Shown: positions 1 through 9,575, counted from the first letter of the stretch. The stretch: 64,000 nt of DNA from Domibacillus indicus (GCF_000970685.1 NZ_LAJB01000004.1:1-64000), one strand, 5' to 3'. The notes: generated by a model not told the origin, from the sequence alone. Numbers and translations: made by a program.

Positions 1-36
1 AGAGCAGCCTTTGTTTTTTAAGTCGATATTTTTTGA

Positions 37-130
37 TTTGGGGCGGTTTCTAACGTATTTAGCCCGGTATATACTTTTTCCGCCCGGGACATGCAGTATA
101 ACGCCCTGAATTTTACTTTACCGCCCCAAA
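37..130. repeat. Nested short-repeat hairpin downstream of the Dph6-like gene
   Basis: An 11-bp arm at 37-47 (TTTGGGGCGGT) is perfectly complementary to 120-130 (ACCGCCCCAAA). Read on the minus strand, the interval holds four degenerate units that start GGGCG or CGGGC and continue into an A/T-rich tail. It lies just past the minus-strand stop codon at 146, so it may act as a 3'-end structure for that transcript. The arm pairing is seen directly; the function is inferred. Confidence 0.5.
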
Positions 131-145
131 AAAGAAGGATTTGGT

Positions 146-805
146 TTATAAAAACAGTTCAAGCCGGTAGGCAGCTTCCGATTCAGCCACATTTCCTGTT
201 TGAATCGGAATTTGCTTTTTAAACAAGGGCCCGTCATACACAAACGTATGATATTCCCCGTTTTCTCCCATAGGACAGCAGTCCGTTTGAATGATATCGG
301 CTGCAAAAGACGCATCCAGCTTCCGGCCGAGATAAGCTGGCGTAAGCCGATCTTTTCGCACCCGGATGATGCTCGCTTTATAACCGGTGTTTATAAATTC
401 CTGAAGCATTTTAAATGCTTCAGCGGGAGCGGCGCGAAGAGGGAACACGGCTTTTAAGCGTGACGCGCCGGCCGTGTTTTCTCCCCATTCAAAGTGAGCA
501 TCTGTGTAAATATCGCCATAGGCAATGCCATCCAGCGAGAAAGACTTTTTCAGCATCTGCAAATCTTGAATAAAATCTTCTGTGTAATGATCGTACCGGC
601 AGCGGATAAAGTGGACGGGAAGGCCAAGGGCTTTTCCCTGTGCTTCAATCAGCTCCATTTTCTCATCGTGCCCAAAGGTGCGCCCGGTTTCAAGCGGCGC
701 TGTTGTAACGAGGCAGACAACATCCAACTGCTGTTTTTTCAGCTTGTGCAAAGCCATCATGCAGTCTTTTCCGCCGCTCCATGACAGGGCATAGCGTTCA
801 GTCAT
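146..805 (-). CDS. Dph6-like ATP pyrophosphatase (adenine nucleotide alpha-hydrolase fold)
   Basis: This 219-residue protein has the N-terminal PP-loop SGGKD at residues 10-14, which in this superfamily binds ATP and drives adenylation of a carboxylate or carbonyl. The length and the GENGEYHTFVYDGP block near residue 185 match the MJ0570/Dph6-related family. In archaea and eukaryotes Dph6 amidates diphthine on EF2; bacteria lack diphthamide, so the bacterial substrate is unknown and no function is assigned here. The ATG at 805 follows GGGAG. The gene begins 3 nt after the stop of the VWA lipoprotein gene, so the two are probably co-transcribed. The family call is firm, the reaction is not. 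Confidence 0.8.
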   Translation of the reverse strand: MTERYALSWSGGKDCMMALHKLKKQQLDVVCLVTTAPLETGRTFGHDEKMELIEAQGKALGLPVHFIRCRYDHYTEDFIQDLQMLKKSFSLDGIAYGDIYTDAHFEWGENTAGASRLKAVFPLRAAPAEAFKMLQEFINTGYKASIIRVRKDRLTPAYLGRKLDASFAADIIQTDCCPMGENGEYHTFVYDGPLFKKQIPIQTGNVAESEAAYRLELFL

Positions 806-808
806 ATA

Positions 809-2182
809 TTACTCTCCCGTGTTCGCTTCGTATTCTGTATCAATTTCTTCGCGCACCGCTTCATAGTCATTTTCGACCTTGGCCCGTTTCGTTTCATAAT
901 CTTCTTCAGCCATATCTCTGATTGTTTCATAATAATCTTCAAGTTCATCCCGGACGCCATCGTATACATCCGGGTCCAGGTCAAATTCGTTGTTTGCTTG
1001 AATAAGGGCATTGACAGATGTATTTTTATACTGAATCATCCGGTTGACAAATTTATTTTTTAAATTGATTAAATCAGTGACATCATTATTTTTTTGATTA
1101 ATCGCATCTGTTGTATTAGAATTACGCCAATTTATCCATTCGACCATTGCATCGTTTGATTTTTCAAACTCGGCCCGAAGCTCCTGTTCATTTTTTGCTT
1201 CGATAAACTCACCGCCGGCAGCATCCGCAACAGCTCTTAATGAGGCTTCATCCCCATCTTCGATAGAGAAGCCAATCACATTGATAATGGCCTGGATATC
1301 TGACTCGGCCAGCTGTTTCGCTGTCTGGGCCGGGTTGCCATCGCATGTTTCTTTTCCATCGGAAACAACATAAATAACATTGGTGGCTTCCTTGCCGGCT
1401 GAAGCAGCAGTCAGTTTTTCACCGGCCTGGGCGAGAGCAGCTGAAATAGGAGTCCAGCCGCTTGCCTGCACAGGCTCAACTGCTTGATTAAATGAAGACT
1501 GATTGTATGTGCCCAGCGGATAAACCTCTTCAATGGCACTGCAGGATAATCCTTTATCAGAATCATCACCGGTTCCTTTGTGGCCATAAACCGATAAAGA
1601 TACATTTGTTTTTTCGGGCAGATTGGCAGCAAATTCGTTAATTGCTTCTTTTGCAATCTCCATTCTGCTTTTGCCATCGATTTCCGCCTTCATAGATCCA
1701 GAAGCATCCAGGACGATGGCGACATTTACATTTTCTTTTACTTCACGGCCGTTTAATTTTATGTTGGAACCGGTATCCAGCTCTTCAAGTGTCAGCTTCT
1801 CCTGAGGTGTAAATTCATTAATGGGTGGCAGCTCAGGGTGAAATGTGTCAAATAGAAGCTTGCTGACAGCTGCCTGCCGCGATTCTTCACTAGTATCCGC
1901 TTCGTCAATTTTGCCGATTTGCTGAACAATGGATGTTTTGTCTTCCTCTGTTAGTTCATCATCTTCAATTTTTTCCCACCATTTCCCTTCAGCCGCCACT
2001 GCTTCTTCCAATGTAGCCGGATAAGCAAAAGTCAATTCTTCGTCCACTTCCCCGGCTGCCGGCTCGGAAGCGGCTGCTTGTTCTGCAGGTTCTGTTTCAG
2101 CCGTTTTTGTTTTTGCTTCTTCTGCACCGCATCCGGCCAAAAGAGCAGCTGAAAATAAAAGAAACCATCCGTTTTTCTTCAA
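809..2182 (-). CDS. VWA-domain lipoprotein
   Basis: The start is TTG, chosen because AGGAGG lies 7 nt upstream. The N-terminus is a lipoprotein signal with lipobox LLAGC (Cys18), so the protein should be anchored outside the membrane. An acidic linker follows. Residues from about 150 to 350 form a von Willebrand factor A domain with a metal-ion site beginning DASGSMK. The C-terminal 100 residues are charged, Asn-rich and predicted helical, with short repeats of an NxxIxxKN type. VWA lipoproteins resemble YwmC/YwmD of Bacillus, whose roles are poorly defined. It shares an operon with the Dph6-like gene. Ligand binding through a metal-ion site is family knowledge; the ligand is unknown. Confidence 0.82.
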   Translation of the reverse strand: MKKNGWFLLFSAALLAGCGAEEAKTKTAETEPAEQAAASEPAAGEVDEELTFAYPATLEEAVAAEGKWWEKIEDDELTEEDKTSIVQQIGKIDEADTSEESRQAAVSKLLFDTFHPELPPINEFTPQEKLTLEELDTGSNIKLNGREVKENVNVAIVLDASGSMKAEIDGKSRMEIAKEAINEFAANLPEKTNVSLSVYGHKGTGDDSDKGLSCSAIEEVYPLGTYNQSSFNQAVEPVQASGWTPISAALAQAGEKLTAASAGKEATNVIYVVSDGKETCDGNPAQTAKQLAESDIQAIINVIGFSIEDGDEASLRAVADAAGGEFIEAKNEQELRAEFEKSNDAMVEWINWRNSNTTDAINQKNNDVTDLINLKNKFVNRMIQYKNTSVNALIQANNEFDLDPDVYDGVRDELEDYYETIRDMAEEDYETKRAKVENDYEAVREEIDTEYEANTGE

Positions 2183-2284
2183 GGTTTTTCCTCCTAAAAT
2201 GTTTTCCTCATTTTAGCGGAAAAAGTAATGAAGATGTGTCGGATACTGTCGAAAAAACGGAAAATAACCATAAAGACCCGATTC

Positions 2285-3841
2285 TTAAAAGACTTTTGTT
2301 GTCCAGGACTCGCCATTCCACACATCTGTTACCACATCCTGGTAAAAATCCGGTTCGTGGGAAATAAGCAAAACACTGCCTTTGTATTCTTTCAGTGCCC
2401 GCTTTAATTCCTCTTTTGCATCGACATCCAGGTGGTTTGTCGGCTCATCAAGCACAAGAATATTCGATTCACGGTTAATCAGCTTGCAGAGACGGACTTT
2501 TGCTTTTTCACCGCCGCTCAGCACAGATACTTTGCTTTCAATGTGTTTGGTTGTCAGCCCGCATTTCGCCAGAGCCGCCCGAATTTCATACTGGGTAAAG
2601 GAAGGGAATTCTGTCCATAGCTCTTCAATGCAGGTATTGCCTGTATCTGTTTTCATTTCCTGCTGGAAATACCCAATTAATAAATTTTCTCCGCGTTCAA
2701 CCGTACCGGAAACCGGTTTGATTTCACCGAGCAGGCTTTTGAGCAATGTTGTTTTCCCGATTCCATTTGCACCGGTAAGGGCGATTTTTTGGCCTCGTTC
2801 CATTCGCAGGTTCAATGGGCGGGACAGCGGTTCCCCGTAGCCAATCACCAGATCACGCGCTTCGAAAATCAGCTTGCTCGGAGTACGGCCTTCTTTAAAA
2901 TGGAATTCCGGCTTCGGGCGTTCTGCTGCAAGTTCAATAACATCCATTTTATCCAGCTTTTTCTGGCGTGACATTGCCATATTGCGCGTTGAAACGCGCG
3001 CTTTATTGCGGGCAACAAAATCTTTCAGGTCAGAAATCTCCTGCTGCTGTTTTTTAAAGGCCGCTTCAAGCTGCTGCTTTTTCACTTCATATACCTTCAT
3101 GAAGTCGTCATATGTTCCGGAATAACGGTTTAGTTCCTGGTTTTCCATATGGTAAATCAGGTTCACGACACTGTTTAAAAACGGGATATCATGAGAAATG
3201 AGGATAAAGGCATTTTCATATTCCTGCAGATAGCGCTTCAGCCATTCAATGTGCTGCTCATCCAGGTAGTTGGTCGGCTCATCCAGCAGCAAAATTTCCG
3301 GTTTTTCCAGCAGCAGCTTCGCTAAAAGCACTTTTGTCCGCTGGCCGCCGCTCAAATCATGAACGTCGCGGTCTAAGCCAATATCATCTAAGCCAAGGCC
3401 GCGTGCTGTTTCTTCAATTTTGGCATCGATAATATAAAAATCGTTATTGGTCAGCAAATCCTGCATCGTGCCGGTTTCCTCAAGCAGCTTTTCAAGCTCC
3501 TCCGGCGACACATCTCCCATTTTGCCAAACAGCTCGTTCATCTCTGTTTCGATATCGAATAAGTATTGAAAGGCTGTCCGGAGTACATCACGAATGGTCA
3601 TGCCCTGCTTAAGCACCGCATGCTGGTCCAGATAGCCGACACGGACGTTTTTTGACCATTCCACTTTCCCTTCATCCGGCTGCAAAGTTCCGGTAATAAT
3701 ATTCATAAACGTTGACTTGCCTTCGCCGTTGGCGCCAACGAGCCCGATATGTTCACCTTTCAGCAGTCGGAAAGAGACATCATTAAAAATAGCACGGTCA
3801 CCAAAGCCATGGCTCAGCCGGCTTACTGATAAAATACTCAT
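2285..3841 (-). CDS. ABC-F family ATPase (YfmM-type)
   Basis: This 518-residue soluble protein has two ABC ATPase domains and no membrane segments. Domain 1 carries Walker A GANGEGKST, signature LSGGQ and Walker B LLLDEPTNYLD; domain 2 carries GANGIGKTT, LSGGE and LVLDEPTNHLD. A lysine/glutamine-rich linker lies between them. This is the ABC-F layout; such proteins act on the ribosome E site during translation or in antibiotic protection. Length and N-terminus match Bacillus YfmM. I start at the ATG at 3841 because AAGGAG lies 10 nt upstream; an in-frame ATG 21 nt earlier has no SD. No resistance-type long linker is evident, so a housekeeping translation factor is more likely than an antibiotic determinant. 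Confidence 0.88.
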   Translation of the reverse strand: MSILSVSRLSHGFGDRAIFNDVSFRLLKGEHIGLVGANGEGKSTFMNIITGTLQPDEGKVEWSKNVRVGYLDQHAVLKQGMTIRDVLRTAFQYLFDIETEMNELFGKMGDVSPEELEKLLEETGTMQDLLTNNDFYIIDAKIEETARGLGLDDIGLDRDVHDLSGGQRTKVLLAKLLLEKPEILLLDEPTNYLDEQHIEWLKRYLQEYENAFILISHDIPFLNSVVNLIYHMENQELNRYSGTYDDFMKVYEVKKQQLEAAFKKQQQEISDLKDFVARNKARVSTRNMAMSRQKKLDKMDVIELAAERPKPEFHFKEGRTPSKLIFEARDLVIGYGEPLSRPLNLRMERGQKIALTGANGIGKTTLLKSLLGEIKPVSGTVERGENLLIGYFQQEMKTDTGNTCIEELWTEFPSFTQYEIRAALAKCGLTTKHIESKVSVLSGGEKAKVRLCKLINRESNILVLDEPTNHLDVDAKEELKRALKEYKGSVLLISHEPDFYQDVVTDVWNGESWTTKVF

Positions 3842-3967
3842 GTAAATAAAACTCCTTGTCATTTTTGATCATTATATCATTTCCGTGAAAAAACGGGGCA
3901 AAACTGTTAAACAGGCAGTACTTCATTGTAGAATAAAAGCATGAGGAATTTCGGGAGGGATTTTTGG

Positions 3968-4996
3968 ATGGAGCAAAAGCAGGAAATGAAGATCAGCGGA
4001 ACAAGCCTTCAATGGGACAGAGAGGAAGGTGTATTTCAGTTTGAAGGAGCAGACGTGGTCCTTTTTTGGACGAAAACAGCTTTGAAAACCTTCATTGATA
4101 CGATCGAAGAAGTAACAGGTGCTGAATCCGTCCGGGTCGTAATGGAAACAGCAGGGTACCGTACTGGAAAAATTGTCAGCAGTTTTTATAAAGAAAAAGG
4201 GGACGTGGAGAAAACACTGCAATTTTTACCGAATATTTATGCGGCGGCCGGCTGGGGAGCAACCGAATTCAAGAAGCTTTGCTTAAAAGAAAGGCGTGCG
4301 GTTTTATCCATCCGAAACGACTGGGAAAGCAAAGTTGTTCATGCACAGGGAAAGGAAAACGCCGGAACGTTTCTTGGCGGACACTGGGCAGGTGTATTCA
4401 GCGGGCTGCTCGATGAAACAATCTGGTACAAAATAACTGATTATTCACTGGCGGAACAAGGATCATACAAGGAAATTGAATTGTTCCCGTCACCTAAAAC
4501 ACCGTCAGAAAACGTCCGGGAGCATATTCAAACACGAGAGCAGCAAACGATCGTACAGCTGGAAGCAATGGTTGAACACCGGACACTCGAACTTCGGAAG
4601 CTCATCCGTGAATTATCGTCTCCGGTTATTCCGGTGCTTGATGGCATTCTTGTAACACCGGTAGTAGGACGGTTCGACCAGGAGCGGTCGGATGTTTTTA
4701 CTGAAAAAGCACTGCAGGCAATTGTTGAGCATAAAGCAAGCATGCTTATTCTTGACGTAACAGGCATTCAAGCAATGGATAATTTAATTTTAAGTACGAT
4801 TGAAAAAGTAACGCAATCCGTACAGTTAATCGGTGCTGTACCGCTGGTAGCCGGGATTTCTCCAGAGCTCGGCATGGAGATGGCTTCAAAAGGCATTTAT
4901 TTGAATGATGTAAAGTACTTTGCCACTCTTAAGCATGCTGTTCACTATGCCATTGCACTGGATGGAATGCAAATTGTCAAAAGAAAAGGCGAATAA
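3968..4996 (+). CDS. V4R-like sensor with C-terminal STAS domain (RsbR-type)
   Basis: The start at 3968 follows GGGAGGGA by 7 nt; an ATG at 3941 lacks an SD. The 342-residue product has an N-terminal region (about 60-170) resembling V4R small-ligand domains, a helical connector with many Glu/Arg (about 175-215), and a C-terminal STAS domain (about 220-330). In the STAS domain DVTGI and GISPEL correspond to the phosphorylated Thr/Ser regions of RsbR proteins. RsbR paralogues build the stressosome that controls SigB in Bacillus. Here the usual globin-like N-terminus is replaced by a V4R-like module, suggesting a different input ligand. No rsb genes are adjacent, so the stressosome role is inferred from the STAS domain. 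Confidence 0.7.
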   Translation: MEQKQEMKISGTSLQWDREEGVFQFEGADVVLFWTKTALKTFIDTIEEVTGAESVRVVMETAGYRTGKIVSSFYKEKGDVEKTLQFLPNIYAAAGWGATEFKKLCLKERRAVLSIRNDWESKVVHAQGKENAGTFLGGHWAGVFSGLLDETIWYKITDYSLAEQGSYKEIELFPSPKTPSENVREHIQTREQQTIVQLEAMVEHRTLELRKLIRELSSPVIPVLDGILVTPVVGRFDQERSDVFTEKALQAIVEHKASMLILDVTGIQAMDNLILSTIEKVTQSVQLIGAVPLVAGISPELGMEMASKGIYLNDVKYFATLKHAVHYAIALDGMQIVKRKGE

Positions 4997-5111
4997 GTTT
5001 CTTTAGGTAATTTTAATTTGGTATGATAAAAGGAATAACGGGTATAGAAAAAATTTATTTGTTGCCCTGGGAGGTGAGAGGGAAAAGCAGCCAGTCTGTT
5101 TTTTCCGCATT

Positions 5112-6437
5112 TTGATAGCCGTTAATTTATTATTATTTGCTTTGCTTATTGTATTAACCGGCTTTTTCGTTGCAACGGAATTTGCCATTATTCGCGTGCG
5201 CCAGTCACGCATTAACCAGCTTGTTGAAGAAGGCAATAAACGGGCAATTGCTGCTCAAAGGGTCACATCCAACCTGGATGAATACTTATCCGCCTGCCAG
5301 CTTGGTATTACGATTACTGCGCTCGGCCTCGGGTGGCTGGGGGAGCCGACTGTTGAGGAAATTCTGCATCCCGTTTTTGAACATTTTGGACTGGCACCGT
5401 CTGTTTCAACTGTTTTATCATTTGCGATTGCGTTCTCGGTTGTTACGTTTCTGCATGTAGTAGTGGGTGAACTTGCTCCGAAGACAGTCGCCATTCAAAA
5501 AGCAGAGTGGGTTACACTGACCTTTTCACCGCTTATTGTTGTTTTTGATAAAATAATGTATCCGGTTATTAAAGCACTCAATGGTTCTGCACGGGGGCTC
5601 GTCGGACTTTTCGGCTTAAAGCCGGCGTCTGAGCATGAAATGGCCCACTCGGAGGAAGAACTGCGGATCATTTTATCCGAAAGCTTTAAAAGCGGCGAGA
5701 TCAACCAGTCTGAATATAAATATGTTGATCGTATTTTTGAATTTGATGAGCGGGTTGCCAAGGAAATCATGGTGCCGCGGACAGATATGATTACATTATC
5801 AAAAGATTTAACATGGGATGAAATCACTTCAATTATTGAGATTGAAAAATATACACGCTATCCGGTCGACGACGGAGATAAAGATAACATTCTCGGCATG
5901 GTCAATATGAAAGAGCTGTTGTCTTATTACTTAAATAGCAGCAACGAACGAAACCGTCCGCTGGAAGAATTTGTGAAGCCGGTGATCCGGGTGATTGAAA
6001 CGATTCCTATCCATGATTTGTTGCTGAAAATGCAAAAAGAGCGGATTCATATGGCTGTATTGATGGATGAATACGGCGGAACATCGGGTCTTGTAACCGT
6101 TGAAGATATTCTGGAAGAAATCGTTGGAGAAATCCGTGATGAATTTGACGCAGATGAAAAACCGGAAATTCAAAAACTCGGGGAAAAGCATTACCTGCTG
6201 AATGCCCGGCTGCTTATTTCCGAAGTAAATGACCTGCTTGGCACCGAATTATCAGATGATGAAGTTGATACACTCGGCGGCTGGGCACTGACAGAAAATA
6301 TTGATGTGAAACTTGGCGACGCGATTGAACAGGACGGCTATGAATTTATTATCCGGGATGCAGAAGGCCATCATATTCACGCAATTGAAGTAAGAAAAGC
6401 AAAGCCAAAAGAAGAAATACCAGCTGAAGCTGATTAA
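5112..6437 (+). CDS. CorC/HlyC-type (CNNM/DUF21) membrane transporter-like protein
   Basis: About 441 residues: a CNNM/DUF21 membrane domain (about 1-180, three to four hydrophobic segments), two CBS domains (about 200-320) and a C-terminal CorC_HlyC domain (about 335-425). The family is linked to Mg2+/Co2+ efflux and resistance; the old hemolysin name is misleading. The start is unclear. The reading frame opens at TTG 5112 with no SD next to it, while a strong GGGAGGTGAG at 5069-5078 lies over 30 nt upstream and no ATG/GTG/TTG in this frame falls between. A possible SigA -10 TATGAT is at 5022-5027. The gene call is firm, the start weak. Confidence 0.85.
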   Translation: MIAVNLLLFALLIVLTGFFVATEFAIIRVRQSRINQLVEEGNKRAIAAQRVTSNLDEYLSACQLGITITALGLGWLGEPTVEEILHPVFEHFGLAPSVSTVLSFAIAFSVVTFLHVVVGELAPKTVAIQKAEWVTLTFSPLIVVFDKIMYPVIKALNGSARGLVGLFGLKPASEHEMAHSEEELRIILSESFKSGEINQSEYKYVDRIFEFDERVAKEIMVPRTDMITLSKDLTWDEITSIIEIEKYTRYPVDDGDKDNILGMVNMKELLSYYLNSSNERNRPLEEFVKPVIRVIETIPIHDLLLKMQKERIHMAVLMDEYGGTSGLVTVEDILEEIVGEIRDEFDADEKPEIQKLGEKHYLLNARLLISEVNDLLGTELSDDEVDTLGGWALTENIDVKLGDAIEQDGYEFIIRDAEGHHIHAIEVRKAKPKEEIPAEAD

Positions 6438-6444
6438 GAAGGAG

Positions 6445-6474
6445 GGCCTGCGGCATAGCTGCAGGCTCTTTTTT
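6445..6474 (+). terminator. Rho-independent terminator after the CorC-type gene
   Basis: GCCTGCGGC and GCTGCAGGC pair around a short loop and run into a T6 tract, directly after the stop at 6437. Confidence 0.8.
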
Positions 6475-6523
6475 ATTCAAAGACTTGTTTCTGCCCGGGC
6501 AGATATTCATTTTTAACCAACAA

Positions 6524-6560
6524 AAAACCTGCGGCTGAACCGTTCAGCTGCAGGTTTTAT
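6524..6560. terminator. Bidirectional terminator before the NlpC/P60 gene
   Basis: Perfect 17-bp arms, AAAACCTGCGGCTGAAC and (with one G-U) GTTCAGCTGCAGGTTTT, are separated by one base. A and T tracts lie on opposite sides, so it can stop the minus-strand NlpC/P60 transcript and back up the plus-strand terminator. Confidence 0.8.
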
Positions 6561-6568
6561 TTTATCTA

Positions 6569-7018
6569 TTAGTCTAATGTTTTTGAACCGATATAACGCT
6601 TGGTCCAATAAGAGTTCGATGTTTTGTCAATGGTTACACCTTTTGAAGAAGAGGCGTGGATAAACTGGTTGTTGCCAAGATAGATGCCTACGTGTGAAGC
6701 ACCTTTCTTATATGTTGTAAAAAACATTAAATCGCCTGGCTCCATATTCGCTTTTGACACGGCTTTTCCTTTTTTGTACATTTCAGCAGCAGTGCGGGGA
6801 AGTGAATAACCCGTTTTCTTGTGTGCATATTGGATAAAACCCGAGCAGTCAAAGCCTGATGGTGTAGTGCCTCCAAATCTATAAGGGGTTCCAATATATT
6901 TTTTTGCTTCCTGGATTGTTGCGTCAGCCGAGTAAGCGGCTTCCGTTTTTTGTGCCGGCAAAAGCCCGCCGAACAGCATGAAACAAATACTAAAAATGAT
7001 TAATAACCCTTTTTTCAA
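6569..7018 (-). CDS. Secreted NlpC/P60 (C40) peptidoglycan endopeptidase
   Basis: This 149-residue protein starts at TTG 7018 (GGAGGG upstream), giving the signal peptide beginning MKKGLLII with probable cleavage after TEA near residue 27. The rest is one NlpC/P60 domain with Cys58 (DCSGF), His109 (SHVGIYLG) and a third polar His121 (FIHAS). The family cleaves D-Glu-m-DAP or related stem-peptide bonds in the wall. There is no SH3b or LysM wall-binding domain, so it is a minimal secreted hydrolase. The gene stands alone between two terminators. Confidence 0.9.
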   Translation of the reverse strand: MKKGLLIIFSICFMLFGGLLPAQKTEAAYSADATIQEAKKYIGTPYRFGGTTPSGFDCSGFIQYAHKKTGYSLPRTAAEMYKKGKAVSKANMEPGDLMFFTTYKKGASHVGIYLGNNQFIHASSSKGVTIDKTSNSYWTKRYIGSKTLD

Positions 7019-7150
7019 TGTATTCCCTCCGGTCAAGTTTGCCGCCTCTAAACGGTTTTCTATGTATTTATTGTAAGCTGATGTAAATATATCAAAAAAA
7101 CGAGTCTAGTGAGTTACGATTTCATGTAATTAATATTACAGTTTCATAAC

Positions 7151-7183
7151 AAAACCGTCTGGAGACATTCCAGACGGTTTTTT
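7151..7183 (-). terminator. Terminator of the DUF2157 gene
   Basis: AACCGTCTGGA and TCCAGACGGTT form an 11-bp perfect stem flanked by A4 and T6. It overlaps the stop codon of the minus-strand gene at 7182. Confidence 0.82.
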
Positions 7184-9362
7184 AGCGTAAAGTTTCTAAG
7201 ATTGCATCTCCATTTTCAGCAATGCGGATAATCGCATGAGTTTTTTCTTCCCATTGTGTTCCGGTATTCTCGGGAATAAAGAAATGCTCAATGCCAAGCG
7301 TCAGTGTTCCATACCGTCCCCTGCCTTTTATGGCTACTCCTTCGCCGCGGCCGGATGAAACAAATTCTTTCGCTTCATATACAGGTATTTGTGTTCCTCT
7401 GTATGAGACTGAATTTCCGGAAGGAGTTAGTACAACCTCTATTTTGCCTTCAGGAGGAGCAGACTTGCTGTTAAAGAAGCGGTCATTATACTCATTTTGG
7501 ATTTCATACCCAAGCTGAACATAATCTCCCTGTATAAGAGACCTTGGATCAACCGGTGCCAGTTCCAGAGCCGCTATATCTCCTTTTTGAAGGAGCTGTT
7601 CTTTTTGCCAGGCCGCTGCCAGAACAAAAACCGACTGGGCCAGGATAACGGCCGCGAATAAACCGGCACTCCACTTTTTCACTGGAACAGGAGCGGTATG
7701 CTTTTGTCCCCAGATAAACCAGATACTAAAAAAGAGTCCGCTGAGCAGAAGAAAGGTAAGCGATTTGTGCAGCAGCAGCCAGGCGTATTCGTAATACTTC
7801 CAAATAAAGAAGCTGATAAAAGCAGCCCAAACCGGCCAGCGATAAAGCCTTGTCTGAAGAACCGGCTTAAACAAATGCCAACAAATATAAACAAGAAATA
7901 CGATATGCAGCAGCAATGAATCCAGGCCTTTTTCTGTTAAGGAATAAAGCATAAAGATAAGAGAGAGCCAGAATGCGGCGAGGCCAACCGGCTGCCGCTG
8001 TAATGAAAGAAACACAGCCGCATTTCCAATCGAAGCCGTAAACAACACCCATGTACTAACAGAAAGTGAAACATCATTCTCAGCAAGCAAATGCAGAATA
8101 CCATACAATAAAGCGGCATTTGCGGCTGCATAATACAAAATAGATTCTTTTTTTTGAAATAAAAACCCGGTGAGCAAAATAAACGGAACAGCGATGAAAA
8201 AAGCCGGCCATGTCTGCTCCCATTTTGAAACAACATACGAAAATGAATAAATGAGTCCGGTAATTTGCAGGGTCATTCGTACAACGAGCCAGGTCTCTTT
8301 TTTTACAGCAAGCCCCCCTCCAATACAAAGAACGGCCAGCACAAGAAAGCTGAGGGAAAAATTACCGCTGAAGCCAAACAGGATGCCTGTAAAAGAGCTA
8401 AGCGTAAAAATGGCGATCAGGGTGCCAATAAAAGCAAGAGCTCCGGTAAAAAAAGCAATCATGTACCGCTTCCATTTCCGGTCGCGGCCATCAGCTAAAG
8501 CGGCAATCTTCCGCAGGCCTAAAATACTGAAAGCGAACAAAAGCAGCAGCATAGGAAAGCCGGCATAAAAAATAAAGTCGCCTACTATTTGAAATGCTAT
8601 ATAAAAGACATTTGGCACGGCATATAATCCGAAAAAGAAAAGATGTATGCCAATCTCAAATGGATGACTTTTCTGCGTTTTCATAAACGCTGTCCAAAAC
8701 ACGATCATGAACGCGATATAGACGAGATGGAAAATGAGAAACACGGGCCAGAAATCGACGTTGCCGGCAAGCACCTCATAAAGCAGATGTGAATCCAGCA
8801 AATAAACAGCGCAAAACTGAATAATGGCCAGTGCGGCAAAAGAAAGCTTCTGCTCCTGCAGATTGCGCCAGAAAAAATAAAAGAATCCGTGCAGCACGAT
8901 AGCGCCAGCGTAGATGAGAAGCTGTTCTCCGTCACTGTATGTTAAAAAAGTGCCCGTTGGGTAAAGCTTCAGCCAGAATGCCAGCTCAAACAGCAAAAAT
9001 GACAGCCAGTAAAGCGGACGATAGCGGGTAAAAACAGCCAGTATTACCGCCGGAATGAGTGTAATAAGAAATAAAACATATGAATCCGCATGCGAATTAT
9101 ACATTTGCCCAACGAGGGCAGTTGCCACTGCAAATGCAATAACAGATAAAAAAAGCCACCAGTTGCTCAAGTAAGCGAAAGTATGGCTGCGCCGATAAAA
9201 AAAAGCAGCCGCCGCACAAAAAAGCAAAATGAACAGGCTCAGCACAATTTTTACCGGCCGTTCAAAGCCGGGCCAGTTTGATGCAAAAAAGTACACTGCT
9301 GCTGTGATAAAGAAAATAAGACCGAGCAAATAAGGAATATCTCCCCGCTTTTTCGTAATCAT
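7182..9362 (-). CDS. DUF2157 / GDYXXLXY polytopic membrane protein
   Basis: This 726-residue protein is mostly hydrophobic, with roughly 18-20 predicted membrane segments. The N-terminus resembles DUF2157 proteins. The last 150 residues form an extracytoplasmic GDYXXLXY domain with the motif GDYVQLGYEI near residue 620. Proteins with this pairing occur in many Bacilli and have no established function. The ATG at 9362 has GGGAGGG 6 nt upstream. It is a single-gene unit with its own terminator. Domain recognition is reasonably secure; no biochemical role is offered. Confidence 0.75.
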   Translation of the reverse strand: MITKKRGDIPYLLGLIFFITAAVYFFASNWPGFERPVKIVLSLFILLFCAAAAFFYRRSHTFAYLSNWWLFLSVIAFAVATALVGQMYNSHADSYVLFLITLIPAVILAVFTRYRPLYWLSFLLFELAFWLKLYPTGTFLTYSDGEQLLIYAGAIVLHGFFYFFWRNLQEQKLSFAALAIIQFCAVYLLDSHLLYEVLAGNVDFWPVFLIFHLVYIAFMIVFWTAFMKTQKSHPFEIGIHLFFFGLYAVPNVFYIAFQIVGDFIFYAGFPMLLLLFAFSILGLRKIAALADGRDRKWKRYMIAFFTGALAFIGTLIAIFTLSSFTGILFGFSGNFSLSFLVLAVLCIGGGLAVKKETWLVVRMTLQITGLIYSFSYVVSKWEQTWPAFFIAVPFILLTGFLFQKKESILYYAAANAALLYGILHLLAENDVSLSVSTWVLFTASIGNAAVFLSLQRQPVGLAAFWLSLIFMLYSLTEKGLDSLLLHIVFLVYICWHLFKPVLQTRLYRWPVWAAFISFFIWKYYEYAWLLLHKSLTFLLLSGLFFSIWFIWGQKHTAPVPVKKWSAGLFAAVILAQSVFVLAAAWQKEQLLQKGDIAALELAPVDPRSLIQGDYVQLGYEIQNEYNDRFFNSKSAPPEGKIEVVLTPSGNSVSYRGTQIPVYEAKEFVSSGRGEGVAIKGRGRYGTLTLGIEHFFIPENTGTQWEEKTHAIIRIAENGDAILETLR

Positions 9363-9575
9363 ATAATCCCTCCCTTTTTCTTCCTTACTAGTATACTATT
9401 TTTTCAAAAAAGAAGAGAGCAGCATCAGGAAGTCCAGCATCCTGATTTAGAAAAAATACAGAAGGACAAGAAATTGAAAAAATGGATTTCGTTGTGCTGT
9501 CCTTTTCTTTTACAAGCTATGCGTAAGTGCCTGTCCTTTTTCTATATGCTATTCTGAAATAATTTTAGAGGGTAT

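Noticed and set aside
2285-3841. ABC-F antibiotic resistance gene
   Set aside because: The sequence and length fit the housekeeping YfmM-type group and no resistance context is present.
8251-8568. Frame of 105 codons opposite the DUF2157 gene
   Set aside because: Lys/Arg/Ser-rich translation typical of the antisense of a membrane protein.
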